Below, piece by piece: positions 8,614 to 16,578 of a DNA stretch of 34,180 bases (positions are counted from its first letter, which is position 1; each line of letters begins with the position of its first letter). Position numbers and translations under genes: made by a program. The stretch lies in NCBI GenBank assembly GCA_913019905.1, contig CAJVZD010000052.1, positions 1 through 34,180 of the forward strand, given 5' to 3'. The notes under the pieces are model-generated. The model saw nothing but the letters and a program-made list of their open reading frames with translations, was not told where the DNA came from and made no database searches. The stretch comes from an uncultured Cellvibrionales bacterium (GTDB lineage: Bacteria > Pseudomonadota > Gammaproteobacteria > Pseudomonadales > Dasaniaceae).

Positions 8614-9738
8614 GTGAGCCAACCCTCCAGCTCGTTAGCAAAAACCGCTATACACAGTGTGCATGAACGTTTAGGAGCAAAACTAGTTCCGTTTGCAGGT
8701 TACGAAATGCCCGTACAATACCCGCTTGGCGTGTTAAAGGAACACTTGCATACGCGAGCTGAGGCAGGCTTATTTGATGTGTCTCATATGGGACAGATTC
8801 GTCTGACCGGGGAGGGTATAGCTGAAGCGCTCGAAGCCTTAGTTCCCGTCGATATTATCGACTTGCCGATAGGCCAGCAACGTTACGCCTTGCTTACCAA
8901 TGGCAAAGGCGGCGTGCTCGATGATTTGATGATTACGCACTGTGCCGATCACTATATTTTAGTGGTCAATGCGGCGTGCAAGGATAGCGACATTGCTTAC
9001 TTGCGGGCGTCGTTGCCGGCATCGGTTCACCTCGAAGAATTAAAAAACAAAGCATTGTTTGCGCTCCAGGGGCCCAAAGCTCGTGACGTATTGTCCCGAT
9101 TTTGTCCAGAAGCCGGTGAGTTGGTGTTTATGCAAACCGCATCGATGACCGTCGCAGGTATTCAGTGTTTCGTCTCATGCTCCGGCTATACCGGTGAGGA
9201 CGGTTACGAAATATCGGTCGACAATAAAGATGCGGAAGATTTGGTTGATAAGTTGTTAGAACATAAAGAAGTGGAACCCATTGGCCTTGGAGCGAGAGAC
9301 TCATTGCGATTGGAGGCTGGGTTATGCCTGTATGGCAATGACCTGGATGAGCAGACCACGCCTATAGAAGCCAGTCTTTTATGGGCCATTTCGAAAGCAA
9401 GGCGTCCCCAGGGGGCGAGACCTGGAGGTTATCCGGGTGCAGATATTATTGGTCGGCAGATCGAGAGCGGCACACCAAAGAAGCGCTTAATGTTCAAAAC
9501 GTCTGGCCGTGCACCTGTGCGTGAGGGTGCAATTGTCGTAAACAGTGATGGGGAAAAAGTGGGGGTTGTTTGTAGCGGTGGGTTCGGTCCAACGGTTGGC
9601 GGCCCAGTTATGATGGCTTATGTAGATATTGCCTACACAGATAAAGATACGCCACTGTTCGCTCTTGTGAGAAATAAATCGCTTGCCCTGGAGCGGGTAT
9701 CCGGAAGCTTGCTACCGTCACGTTATTATCGCGGCTGA
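8614..9738 (+). CDS. gcvT: Glycine cleavage system T protein (aminomethyltransferase)
   Basis: Transfers the one-carbon unit from the lipoyl-bound aminomethyl group of H protein to tetrahydrofolate, giving methylene-tetrahydrofolate and ammonia. Family hallmarks are PFAGYEMPVQYP near the N-terminus, AEAGLFDVSHMGQ, the folate-binding region with SGYTGEDGYEI, GLGARDSLRLEAGLCLYGNDL, and a C-terminal GcvT_C domain (GFGPTVGGPVMMAYV). I chose GTG at 8614 because AGGAG (8603-8607) sits 6 bases upstream and the product, 374 residues, begins like known homologues; the in-frame TTG at 8587 would precede that site. No gcvH or gcvP is nearby and no glycine riboswitch was recognised in the leader. A terminator follows, so it appears monocistronic. 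Confidence 0.95.
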   Translation: MSQPSSSLAKTAIHSVHERLGAKLVPFAGYEMPVQYPLGVLKEHLHTRAEAGLFDVSHMGQIRLTGEGIAEALEALVPVDIIDLPIGQQRYALLTNGKGGVLDDLMITHCADHYILVVNAACKDSDIAYLRASLPASVHLEELKNKALFALQGPKARDVLSRFCPEAGELVFMQTASMTVAGIQCFVSCSGYTGEDGYEISVDNKDAEDLVDKLLEHKEVEPIGLGARDSLRLEAGLCLYGNDLDEQTTPIEASLLWAISKARRPQGARPGGYPGADIIGRQIESGTPKKRLMFKTSGRAPVREGAIVVNSDGEKVGVVCSGGFGPTVGGPVMMAYVDIAYTDKDTPLFALVRNKSLALERVSGSLLPSRYYRG

Positions 9739-9774
9739 AACAGTAAATAGTATTCTAGAAGAGCTGCCTAACCT

Positions 9775-9807
9775 AAGCCAAGACTTCATGCGGAAGTCAG
9801 CTTTTTT
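9775..9807 (+). terminator. Rho-independent terminator of gcvT
   Basis: The 6-bp stem GACTTC/GAAGTC with a 5-base loop is extended by AAGC/GCTT across a small bulge and runs into six T. It separates gcvT from the GH84 gene. Confidence 0.75.
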
Positions 9808-9825
9808 GTCGTTCGAAAAAATGAG

Positions 9826-10959
9826 GTGAGACTCCTAATATCACTAAAATCGTCAAACGTAGCAAGTGGGTTTACCGTGGATGAAAAGCAACCGCTAACG
9901 ACCAGCGGCTTTTTTTATGGAGTCATCGAAGGATTTTACGGCCATCAGTGGAGTTGGTCGGCGCGTGCTCATTATGCTGCCTTTTTGTCAGAGCTTGGTT
10001 ACGACTGCTACATTTACGCCCCAAAAGGCGATCCATTTTTACGCTCTCGCTGGCGTGAAGATTACCCAGAGGACGAGTGGATAAAGTTGTTGGAATTGGT
10101 TGATGTATATCATCGCTCCTCTGTACGTTTCGGTGTGGGACTATCTCCCGTAGGCTTAAATACCGGCTATTCCTCAACAGACCGAAATGACCTGCTAAAA
10201 AAAATAGATGCGCTAAACGAGTTAAATATCGATATCCTGTGTATTTTGTTTGACGATGTCGAAGGTAATCATGCGGGCTTAGCGAATGACCAATCGGCCA
10301 TAATTAACGACATCGTTTCCGCGAGTTCGGCGCGACATTTTGCCGTTTGCCCTACTTACTATTCGTTCGACCCGGTTCTCGAAACCGTTTTTGGCGAAAT
10401 GCCACCTCATTATTTGGAGGATCTCGGGAATTATGTGCCTGCTAGCGTTGACATTTTTTGGACTGGAAATAAGGTTATTTCGACAGAGTATACGCGCCAG
10501 GATATGGAAGAGGTCAGCCAGCTGTTAGGGCGAAAACCATTGTTATGGGACAACTACCCAGTTAACGATGGAAGGCTAACCAGTAATTTTTTAAATTTGA
10601 GGCCTTATTTGGGGAGGCCGGTAGAACTGAGAAACTGTTGTTCAGGGCACATTGTTAACCCAATGAACCAGCCGTTCCTGTCAAAAATCCCACTCCAGTC
10701 ACTAGCGGAGATTTATCAGCCAGGCACGGAATCCAAAATCGAGTTCGGAGCAATGGAAAGACTTGGGAACTCCGCATTTTCGACCCGTCTTCAGCACGAT
10801 ATTGACTCCTTTCAAGATAGAGGAGTGACTGGTCTTTCGGTTGGTGAAAAAAATTCTTTAATTGATATTTACCGAGACTTTAACAATCCGGCGGCCGATG
10901 AGATTTGTGAATGGCTACAGGGATATTATCAATTTGATCCAGAGTGCCTAACAAGTTAA
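9826..10959 (+). CDS. GH84 O-GlcNAcase-like beta-N-acetylglucosaminidase
   Basis: A glycoside hydrolase of family 84, which removes beta-linked N-acetylglucosamine by substrate-assisted catalysis; eukaryotic O-GlcNAcase and clostridial NagJ belong here. The catalytic aspartate pair is D143-D144 in LFDDVEGN. Other OGA-type pocket residues are visible: GVIEGFYG near the N-terminus, Lys in YAPKGD (residue 67), the Asn and Asp of WDNYPVND, and the Asn of IVNPMNQPF. A helical C-terminal tail of about 85 residues follows. There is no signal peptide, so it should be cytosolic, unlike many bacterial GH84 enzymes. The start is uncertain: GTG at 9826 (378 codons with stop) has no clean upstream site, and the sequence GAGGTGA overlaps it; GTG at 9877 (360 residues) also keeps the whole domain. 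It lies 22 bases ahead of the PMI-like gene. Confidence 0.88.
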   Translation: MRLLISLKSSNVASGFTVDEKQPLTTSGFFYGVIEGFYGHQWSWSARAHYAAFLSELGYDCYIYAPKGDPFLRSRWREDYPEDEWIKLLELVDVYHRSSVRFGVGLSPVGLNTGYSSTDRNDLLKKIDALNELNIDILCILFDDVEGNHAGLANDQSAIINDIVSASSARHFAVCPTYYSFDPVLETVFGEMPPHYLEDLGNYVPASVDIFWTGNKVISTEYTRQDMEEVSQLLGRKPLLWDNYPVNDGRLTSNFLNLRPYLGRPVELRNCCSGHIVNPMNQPFLSKIPLQSLAEIYQPGTESKIEFGAMERLGNSAFSTRLQHDIDSFQDRGVTGLSVGEKNSLIDIYRDFNNPAADEICEWLQGYYQFDPECLTS

Positions 10960-10981
10960 CTATTTACTGCTAAAAATACCT

Positions 10982-12457
10982 ATGAACAACCTCTATATTG
11001 AAAACATCGAAGACTCAAATCCTAAACTCACGGTTAATGAGTACTGCAAAAAGCTCTTGGGCAAGAATAGCTCTCCGATCTATTTATTAGTAACCTATCC
11101 ATATAAACAATACTGGTTGCCTGCTGAAAGCAAATACACTGCGGAATCAAATTCCAGAGAGAAAGTAAATCCTGTGGAAGGTAACAACACAAGTGCTTCG
11201 CATTACAATCCTTTGATCTACTTAACCGCCTTTTATTCTTTATCTAATTATCGCTCGACAACCATAGTGAAAGTTGCCGTTTCTGAAGACTTTACTGCTT
11301 TTGAAAACGCCTTGAAGTCGTACCCGGAAAACCTCAATGATGAGGTTTTCCCTTCTATCTGCCAACAATTGTGTTTGCCGTATTTTTCAAGTAATCGAAT
11401 ACTAGAACTTGAGCCAGTACATATTCCGAAACCTTGGGGGCAGGAAATTTGGTATACCGGCATTGAAGAAAGAGGTGTGGCAAGCTTGAAAGCGCAAGGC
11501 TTTAGTTCGCCGCTACCGTGGGTATTGTCAGCGCTGCCAGCAGAGATGTGCGCAGATAGCCAGCAATCACTTATTTTACTCAAAATATTGGATCCGTCGC
11601 CCGATCCAGCCTTTGGTGATTTGTATTTCGAGTTACACCAAGAAAAACGCGAAGTCTATGTAGTTACTGCTATTGACCCACAAGCCTGGCCAATGGGGAA
11701 GGGGGCAATTCGATTCGGTTTTAATCAAGACAAGCGTAGAGAATACGTTTCCGATGCTGCGTTTAAGTCCGGATTCTTAGCATCAGTAAAGGAGTATGAG
11801 CACATACGGCGGAAAATCGATGATTTTATTGATACGCTTCGGGAGCGAGACGGCTTCCCTCAAGATCAACTCGTCGATAACACTGTATTAAACACTTGGT
11901 TGGGCGAAGTCCCCGACGACTGGTCATCCGAAGAATCAACGCTACACAGCAACGTAGAATTGTTTACCGGCACGCTAGCATTATCGGTTGGTGATGTAAT
12001 CAAGGTTCCCTGCTTTATTCCGCACTCACTCCAGCATGGCGTCAGAACGATAGAGTTTCAGACCCCTGTTTACGAGCGACTGATCGTTTCTTTTAATCAA
12101 AAAGTACAAACTCAGGCCCACTGGGATACTGCAGAAGCGGCAGAGGTGATGAGTCTTGAGCCCATTCCTCGGGAGGACGTTTTCGCATTAATTGAAGAGC
12201 CTGGCGTACGACGAGAAAAAATTGTCGAATTCGAGGATTTTGATGTAATTCGAATCGAGTTGGATACTGCACGTGGCATTGCACTGGCAGATATAGAAAG
12301 TTATTGCCTCATCATCGGGATCCAAGGATTAATTGATATTCAGGGTGACGTAATCGGTCCGGAACAGTCGGCGCTGTTAACCCGCACGATGAACGGTGTA
12401 AAAATTGTTCCTTTTCACGGAGATTCCGCATGCTTTTTAGTCGCATACCCAAAATAG
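10982..12457 (+). CDS. Divergent type I phosphomannose-isomerase-like cupin protein
   Basis: The central and C-terminal parts resemble type I mannose-6-phosphate isomerase (ManA), a zinc enzyme that interconverts mannose-6-P and fructose-6-P. The signature start HIPKPWGQEIW (148-158) matches the usual YxWG region. LLKILDP with FGDLYFELHQEKREVYVV corresponds to the ManA stretch that supplies three metal ligands, here E217, H219 and E224. IPHSLQHGVRTIEFQTP carries the fourth, H348. The ligand set is thus plausible, with Glu where ManA has Gln. The helical lobe between these parts is much reduced, and about 140 N-terminal residues have no recognised domain. ATG at 10982, 22 bases after the GH84 stop, makes an operon likely. 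The real substrate is unknown; an isomerase or non-catalytic sugar-binding cupin are both possible. Confidence 0.68.
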   Translation: MNNLYIENIEDSNPKLTVNEYCKKLLGKNSSPIYLLVTYPYKQYWLPAESKYTAESNSREKVNPVEGNNTSASHYNPLIYLTAFYSLSNYRSTTIVKVAVSEDFTAFENALKSYPENLNDEVFPSICQQLCLPYFSSNRILELEPVHIPKPWGQEIWYTGIEERGVASLKAQGFSSPLPWVLSALPAEMCADSQQSLILLKILDPSPDPAFGDLYFELHQEKREVYVVTAIDPQAWPMGKGAIRFGFNQDKRREYVSDAAFKSGFLASVKEYEHIRRKIDDFIDTLRERDGFPQDQLVDNTVLNTWLGEVPDDWSSEESTLHSNVELFTGTLALSVGDVIKVPCFIPHSLQHGVRTIEFQTPVYERLIVSFNQKVQTQAHWDTAEAAEVMSLEPIPREDVFALIEEPGVRREKIVEFEDFDVIRIELDTARGIALADIESYCLIIGIQGLIDIQGDVIGPEQSALLTRTMNGVKIVPFHGDSACFLVAYPK

Positions 12458-12659
12458 TGTCACTTCTCGTGTTTCCATGGTTGAAGAGCCCGGTTCGTTG
12501 TGGCAGAATCACGGCCCCGTTGATCGAGGCAACTGTGAAGTCTTTTCGAAATGATTTAATTATTCGAAAGTAAGGTGATTTTCATAGCAATCGTTCAATT
12601 TTGAAGACTTTTTGTTTTTAGCAATCTTTACATAGATTAATATTAGCAAAAACCGGTTT

Positions 12660-12744
<85 letters not shown>

Positions 12745-12801
12745 TTTTTATATGCATCATTAACATGACGCGTGGTTAACTAGCACACCAAAGATTAATG
12801 C

Positions 12802-12844
12802 CCCTTACAAACGCATTTAATTACATTTGCCTAAACTGTAAGGG
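12802..12844 (+). promoter_or_regulatory. Inverted repeat in the tig leader
   Basis: CCCTTACA (12802-12809) and TGTAAGGG (12837-12844) form a perfect 8-bp inverted repeat around 27 AT-rich bases. It ends a few bases before the ribosome binding site of tig (AGAGGAA). It may be a leader hairpin or an operator; function unknown. Confidence 0.35.
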
Positions 12845-12859
12845 TTAGAGGAATTCCCA

Positions 12860-14200
12860 ATGCAAGTTTCTATCCAAACGACAACCGGCCTTGAGCGTCG
12901 TTTAACCATTGTAGTACCCGCTGAACGCTTAGACAGTGAAGTTACCGCCAGGTTGAAAAAAGCCATGAGCACGGTACGAATCGATGGCTTTCGCCCTGGT
13001 AAAGTGCCCATGAAGATCATGCGTCAGCGATTCGGCACAGGTGTTCGACAAGAGGTTGTTGGCGAGGTAATGAACCAGAGCTTTCAAGAAGCAATCGTGC
13101 AGGAAAAACTTAAGCCTGCCGGAAGCCCTCAAATTGAAACAAAGTCATTCGAAGAAGGTACTGATCTAGAATTTACCGGTACTTTCGAGGTATTTCCGGA
13201 CATCGAGCTAAAAGATTATACCTCCATATCTATCGAAAAACCGGTCGCAGATGTAACTGAGTCAGACGTGGACCAGATGATTGAAAATCTGCGAAATCAG
13301 CAATCGACCTGGGAAGTCGTCGAACAGCCTGCTGCTGCTGAAAACCAAGTTAATATTGATTATGCGGGTACTAAAGACGGAGAAGCGTTCGAGGGTGGTA
13401 GTGCCGAAAAAAGCGACCTGATCATAGGTTCCAACAGCATGATTCCGGGTTTCGAAGACGGTATTGTCGGAATGAAATCTGGCGATGAAAAAGTTCTCGA
13501 ACTGACATTCCCTGAGGATTATCAGGCGGAAGAGCTAAAGGGAGCTGCTGTTCAGTTTGCAGTTTCCGTCAACTCTGTATCAGAGAAAAAGCTAGCTGAA
13601 TTGGATGATGAATTTTTTCTTAAATTTGGCGTTAAAGACGGTGGCGTAGATGCTTTTCGCACTGAAGTAAAATCCAACATGACGAGAGAGTTGACTAGTG
13701 CTGTAAAAGGCAAAATCAAAAACCAAGTCATGGATTCATTGTTAAGTCTTCACGATGAAATTTTATTGCCCCAGGATCTGATTAAGCAGGAAATATCCGT
13801 ACTGCGTAGCCAGATGATGCAACAGTTTGGTGGAAATGCATCACCATCTCTGGATTTGGAGTCTTTACTACCTGACGACATGTTTTCCGAGCAAGCGGAG
13901 AGACGCGTCAAACTCGGCTTGTTATTGAACGAATACATTATATCTAAAGAAATTCATGCCGATGCGGATAAAGTCAAAGAAACCATTGAAGGCATGGCGT
14001 CTACCTATGAAGACCCCCAAGAAGTCATTAATTACTACTATGGTAACCAGCAACAGCTGCAACAGATAGAATCTATGGTTGTAGAAGATATGGTGGTCGA
14101 TAATTTGCTGGCGCAGGGCCTGGTTACAGAAAAGGCCTGCAGTTATGAAGAAGCGCTTGCGCCTCCTGCACCTGCCGACGCTGAAGCCGAAGGAAAATAA
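12860..14200 (+). CDS. tig: Trigger factor, ribosome-associated chaperone and peptidyl-prolyl isomerase
   Basis: Binds the ribosome near the exit tunnel and holds nascent chains. The ribosome-docking signature GFRPGKVP is at residues 43-50. The FKBP-type isomerase domain follows in the middle (about 155-245: NIDYAGTKDGEAFEGGSAEKSDLIIGSNSMIPGFEDGIVGM across that region, quoted here as the landmarks NIDYAGTKDG and IPGFEDGIVGM). The C-terminal helical substrate-binding arms complete the protein. Its 446 residues are slightly more than the 432 of E. coli; the extra part is an Ala/Pro/Glu-rich tail. AGAGGAA lies ahead of the ATG. A strong terminator follows, so tig is transcribed apart from clpP. 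Confidence 0.98.
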   Translation: MQVSIQTTTGLERRLTIVVPAERLDSEVTARLKKAMSTVRIDGFRPGKVPMKIMRQRFGTGVRQEVVGEVMNQSFQEAIVQEKLKPAGSPQIETKSFEEGTDLEFTGTFEVFPDIELKDYTSISIEKPVADVTESDVDQMIENLRNQQSTWEVVEQPAAAENQVNIDYAGTKDGEAFEGGSAEKSDLIIGSNSMIPGFEDGIVGMKSGDEKVLELTFPEDYQAEELKGAAVQFAVSVNSVSEKKLAELDDEFFLKFGVKDGGVDAFRTEVKSNMTRELTSAVKGKIKNQVMDSLLSLHDEILLPQDLIKQEISVLRSQMMQQFGGNASPSLDLESLLPDDMFSEQAERRVKLGLLLNEYIISKEIHADADKVKETIEGMASTYEDPQEVINYYYGNQQQLQQIESMVVEDMVVDNLLAQGLVTEKACSYEEALAPPAPADAEAEGK

Positions 14201-14223
14201 ACCACAATTTTAGCGATTCAAGA

Positions 14224-14262
14224 CAAGGCGACTTCACGCTAAAGTGAAGTCGCCTTGTTTTT
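14224..14262 (+). terminator. Rho-independent terminator of tig
   Basis: A perfect 14-bp stem (14224-14237 with 14244-14257) around the loop GCTAAA is followed by five T. Confidence 0.92.
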
Positions 14263-14364
14263 ATCAGTCGTATTAAAAATTTATCAATTCACAGAATAGC
14301 ACTCGCCAAGACTTTTGTAGCGCAAAAAGCGGAAATGTTAATGTGCTTCGTGCTCATAATCGAC

Positions 14365-14392
14365 TTGAATCAGCGGTACAAATTGATACAAT
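14365..14392 (+). promoter_or_regulatory. Likely sigma-70 promoter of clpP
   Basis: TTGAAT (14365-14370) and TACAAT (14387-14392) are separated by 16 bases, matching 4/6 and 5/6 of the -35 and -10 consensus. Transcription would begin near 14399, just ahead of the hairpin at 14405-14436. A weaker heat-shock-like alternative, ATTGATA (14382-14388), 15 bases, CCCCACTA (14404-14411), overlaps it. Confidence 0.45.
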
Positions 14393-14404
14393 CGATAATC
14401 AATC

Positions 14405-14436
14405 CCCACTATTTTTCATTTTTGCAAAATAGTGGG
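14405..14436 (+). promoter_or_regulatory. Hairpin in the clpP leader
   Basis: CCCACTATTTT (14405-14415) and AAAATAGTGGG (14426-14436) form a perfect 11-bp stem with a 10-base loop, followed by GTTTTTT at 14441-14447, only some 25 bases before the clpP start. It could be a 5'-end stem of the clpP mRNA, an attenuator-like terminator, or an operator. Its inner core ACTATTTT/AAAATAGT recurs ahead of lon. Confidence 0.55.
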
Positions 14437-14461
14437 CAAAGTTTTTTAAGTTCCATGCAAA

Positions 14462-15121
14462 ATGAGCGATTCATGTATGTCGATTTTTGATTCTCAAGGT
14501 ATCAACAAGCAACAGATTAATAATTTAGGCTTAGTGCCAATGGTGGTTGAGCAGACCGCCCGCGGAGAAAGGTCCTATGACATATATTCTCGGCTGTTAA
14601 AAGAGAGAGTTATTTTCATGGTCGGTCCTGTAGAAGACCACATGGCGAACCTCATCGTAGCGCAAATGCTGTTTTTGGAATCTGAAAACCCCGATAAGGA
14701 CATTCACCTTTACATAAACTCTCCAGGCGGTTCCGTTACCTCCGGTTTATCCATCTACGATACCATGCAGTTTATTAGGCCTGATGTTAGTACGATGTGT
14801 ATCGGCCAAGCTGCCAGCATGGGCGCTTTCTTACTGTGTGGTGGCGCTAAAGGAAAGCGATTTATTTTACCCAATGCCAGAACCATGATTCATCAACCAA
14901 GCGGCGGTGCGCAGGGCCAAGCGACGGATATAGATATTCAAGCTCGTGAAATCCTGATTATTCGAGAACGGTTAAACCAGCTTATGGCGGAACACACTGG
15001 ACAAGACCTCGATACAATCATCAAAGATACAGAGCGTGATAATTTCATGAATGCTGTGACTTCGAAAGAGTATGGACTGGTTGACGAAGTTTTAGAGATA
15101 CGAAAAGCTGATGAAAGCTAA
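14462..15121 (+). CDS. clpP: ATP-dependent Clp protease proteolytic subunit
   Basis: The serine peptidase that forms the two-ring, 14-subunit degradation chamber fed by ClpX (or ClpA). The catalytic triad is visible: S119 in GQAASMGAF, H144 in MIHQP and D193 in DTERDNF. LVPMVVEQTARGERSYDIYSRLLKER marks the conserved N-terminus (landmarks LVPMVVEQ and SYDIYSRLL). At 219 residues it is about 12 longer than E. coli ClpP, with the extra residues forming the usual removable propeptide. The exact start is uncertain: ATG at 14462 or 14477 are both possible and neither has a strong ribosome binding site. clpX follows 125 bases later, with its own heat-shock-like promoter between them. Confidence 0.97.
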   Translation: MSDSCMSIFDSQGINKQQINNLGLVPMVVEQTARGERSYDIYSRLLKERVIFMVGPVEDHMANLIVAQMLFLESENPDKDIHLYINSPGGSVTSGLSIYDTMQFIRPDVSTMCIGQAASMGAFLLCGGAKGKRFILPNARTMIHQPSGGAQGQATDIDIQAREILIIRERLNQLMAEHTGQDLDTIIKDTERDNFMNAVTSKEYGLVDEVLEIRKADES

Positions 15122-15122
15122 G

Positions 15123-15148
15123 AAAATCAACCTTTTAGAGTTGATTTT
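15123..15148 (+). terminator. Weak hairpin between clpP and clpX
   Basis: AAAATCAAC (15123-15131) and GTTGATTTT (15140-15148) form a 9-bp AT-rich stem immediately after the clpP stop. There is no long T-tract beyond the stem, so it may only partly terminate or may protect the clpP mRNA 3' end while allowing read-through into clpX. Confidence 0.4.
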
Positions 15149-15170
15149 GCAAAAAATTGTAAGCTAGGGG

Positions 15171-15199
15171 CTTGCAAAATGAAGCAAAAGACACCATCT
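15171..15199 (+). promoter_or_regulatory. Sigma-32-like heat-shock promoter of clpX
   Basis: CTTGCAA (15171-15177) and CACCATCT (15192-15199) with a 14-base spacer match the sigma-32 consensus CTTGAAA-N11-16-CCCCATNT at 6/7 and all but one fixed position of the -10. It lies 48 bases ahead of the clpX start. Confidence 0.6.
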
Positions 15200-15246
15200 T
15201 TAGCACTGGTTAAATTACAGAAAAGGCTCAACGGGGTATAGCACTA

Positions 15247-16536
15247 ATGACTGATAACACAAAAGATAGTGGTGAAGATGGCGGAAAGCTACTTTATTGC
15301 TCCTTCTGCGGCAAGAGCCAGCATGAGGTTCGCAAACTAATCGCGGGCCCGTCTGTTTTTATTTGTGACGAGTGCGTTGACCTTTGTAACGACATCATTC
15401 GGGAAGAAGTTCAAGAAAGCGGATCTGACTCGTCAAACGATCAGCTTCCGACACCTATTAACATCAAAGAAATTCTTGATGAATACGTAATAGGGCAAAA
15501 CAAAGCAAAGAAAGTACTTTCAGTAGCCGTTTATAATCACTACAAACGTTTGCGATACGGTGATGCTAAAAAAGACGAGATCGAATTAGGTAAAAGTAAT
15601 ATATTACTGGTTGGTCCGACTGGAAGCGGCAAAACACTTTTAGCGGAAACATTAGCGCGTTTGCTAGATGTTCCTTTTACTATTGCCGACGCGACAACGT
15701 TAACTGAAGCCGGTTATGTCGGTGAAGATGTAGAAAATATAATACAAAAGCTACTGCAAAAGTGCGACTACGACGTAGAAAAGGCGCAGATGGGCATTGT
15801 CTATATCGACGAAATAGACAAAATCTCTAGGAAATCTGACAATCCTTCGATAACCAGAGATGTATCGGGAGAAGGCGTACAGCAGGCTCTATTAAAGCTT
15901 ATCGAAGGCACGGTTGCCTCGGTGCCTCCTCAAGGCGGTCGAAAACACCCGCAGCAAGAATTTTTGCAGGTTGATACGTCCAACATATTATTTATATGTG
16001 GCGGAGCCTTCGCAGGATTAGATAAAGTTATCCGGAACCGATCTGAGAAAGGCGGTATTGGCTTTAGCGCTGAAGTCAAGAGCAAGGATGAATCCAAAAA
16101 CGTTGGTGAGGTTTTAGCAAAATTGGAACCCGAAGATCTCGTTCGTTTTGGCCTGATCCCCGAATTTGTCGGACGACTGCCTGTCATAGCGACTTTGGAA
16201 GAGCTCGATGTTGATGCTTTAATGAACATTCTCACCGAGCCAAAGAATTCGCTGACCAAACAATATACCAAGCTTTTTGAAATGGAGTCAGTCGAGATCG
16301 ATTTTCGCGCGGACAGCATTAGAGCCATTGCAGAAAAAGCCATGGAGCGTAAAACGGGTGCCCGAGGACTCCGTTCCATACTTGAAGGGGTATTGCTCGA
16401 CACTATGTATAAAATTCCTTCGGAAGAGTCTGTCAGCAAGGTTGTTATCGACGAATCGGTGATCAAGGGAGACTCAGCGCCGCTGCTGGTTTATAAGACT
16501 CCCGACCAACCAAAAACAGCATCTGTAGAAGAATAG
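15247..16536 (+). CDS. clpX: ATP-dependent Clp protease ATP-binding subunit ClpX
   Basis: The hexameric AAA+ unfoldase that recognises substrates and threads them into ClpP. The N-terminal zinc-binding domain has its four cysteines at C18, C21, C40 and C43. Walker A GPTGSGKT, pore loop GYVGED, Walker B IVYIDEIDK and the RDVSGEGVQQALLKLIEGT region follow. The ClpP-docking IGF loop is present (GGIGFSAEV), so it can engage the ClpP encoded just upstream. The C-terminal small AAA domain contains KTGARGLRSILE. At 429 residues it is of normal length (E. coli 424). GGGG lies a few bases before the ATG. Confidence 0.98.
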   Translation: MTDNTKDSGEDGGKLLYCSFCGKSQHEVRKLIAGPSVFICDECVDLCNDIIREEVQESGSDSSNDQLPTPINIKEILDEYVIGQNKAKKVLSVAVYNHYKRLRYGDAKKDEIELGKSNILLVGPTGSGKTLLAETLARLLDVPFTIADATTLTEAGYVGEDVENIIQKLLQKCDYDVEKAQMGIVYIDEIDKISRKSDNPSITRDVSGEGVQQALLKLIEGTVASVPPQGGRKHPQQEFLQVDTSNILFICGGAFAGLDKVIRNRSEKGGIGFSAEVKSKDESKNVGEVLAKLEPEDLVRFGLIPEFVGRLPVIATLEELDVDALMNILTEPKNSLTKQYTKLFEMESVEIDFRADSIRAIAEKAMERKTGARGLRSILEGVLLDTMYKIPSEESVSKVVIDESVIKGDSAPLLVYKTPDQPKTASVEE

Positions 16537-16568
16537 AAAAAGGGGCGTTTGAAACGCCCCTTTTTTTT
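16536..16568 (+). terminator. Rho-independent terminator of clpX
   Basis: GGGGCGTT/AACGCCCC with the loop TGA, flanked by an A-tract before and eight T after. Confidence 0.93.
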
Positions 16569-16578
16569 CATTTTAGTC

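Noticed and set aside
15930..16466. A 178-codon minus-strand frame inside clpX
   Set aside because: It lies wholly within a highly conserved gene on the opposite strand; its Ser/Thr/Pro-rich translation is typical of antisense frames.
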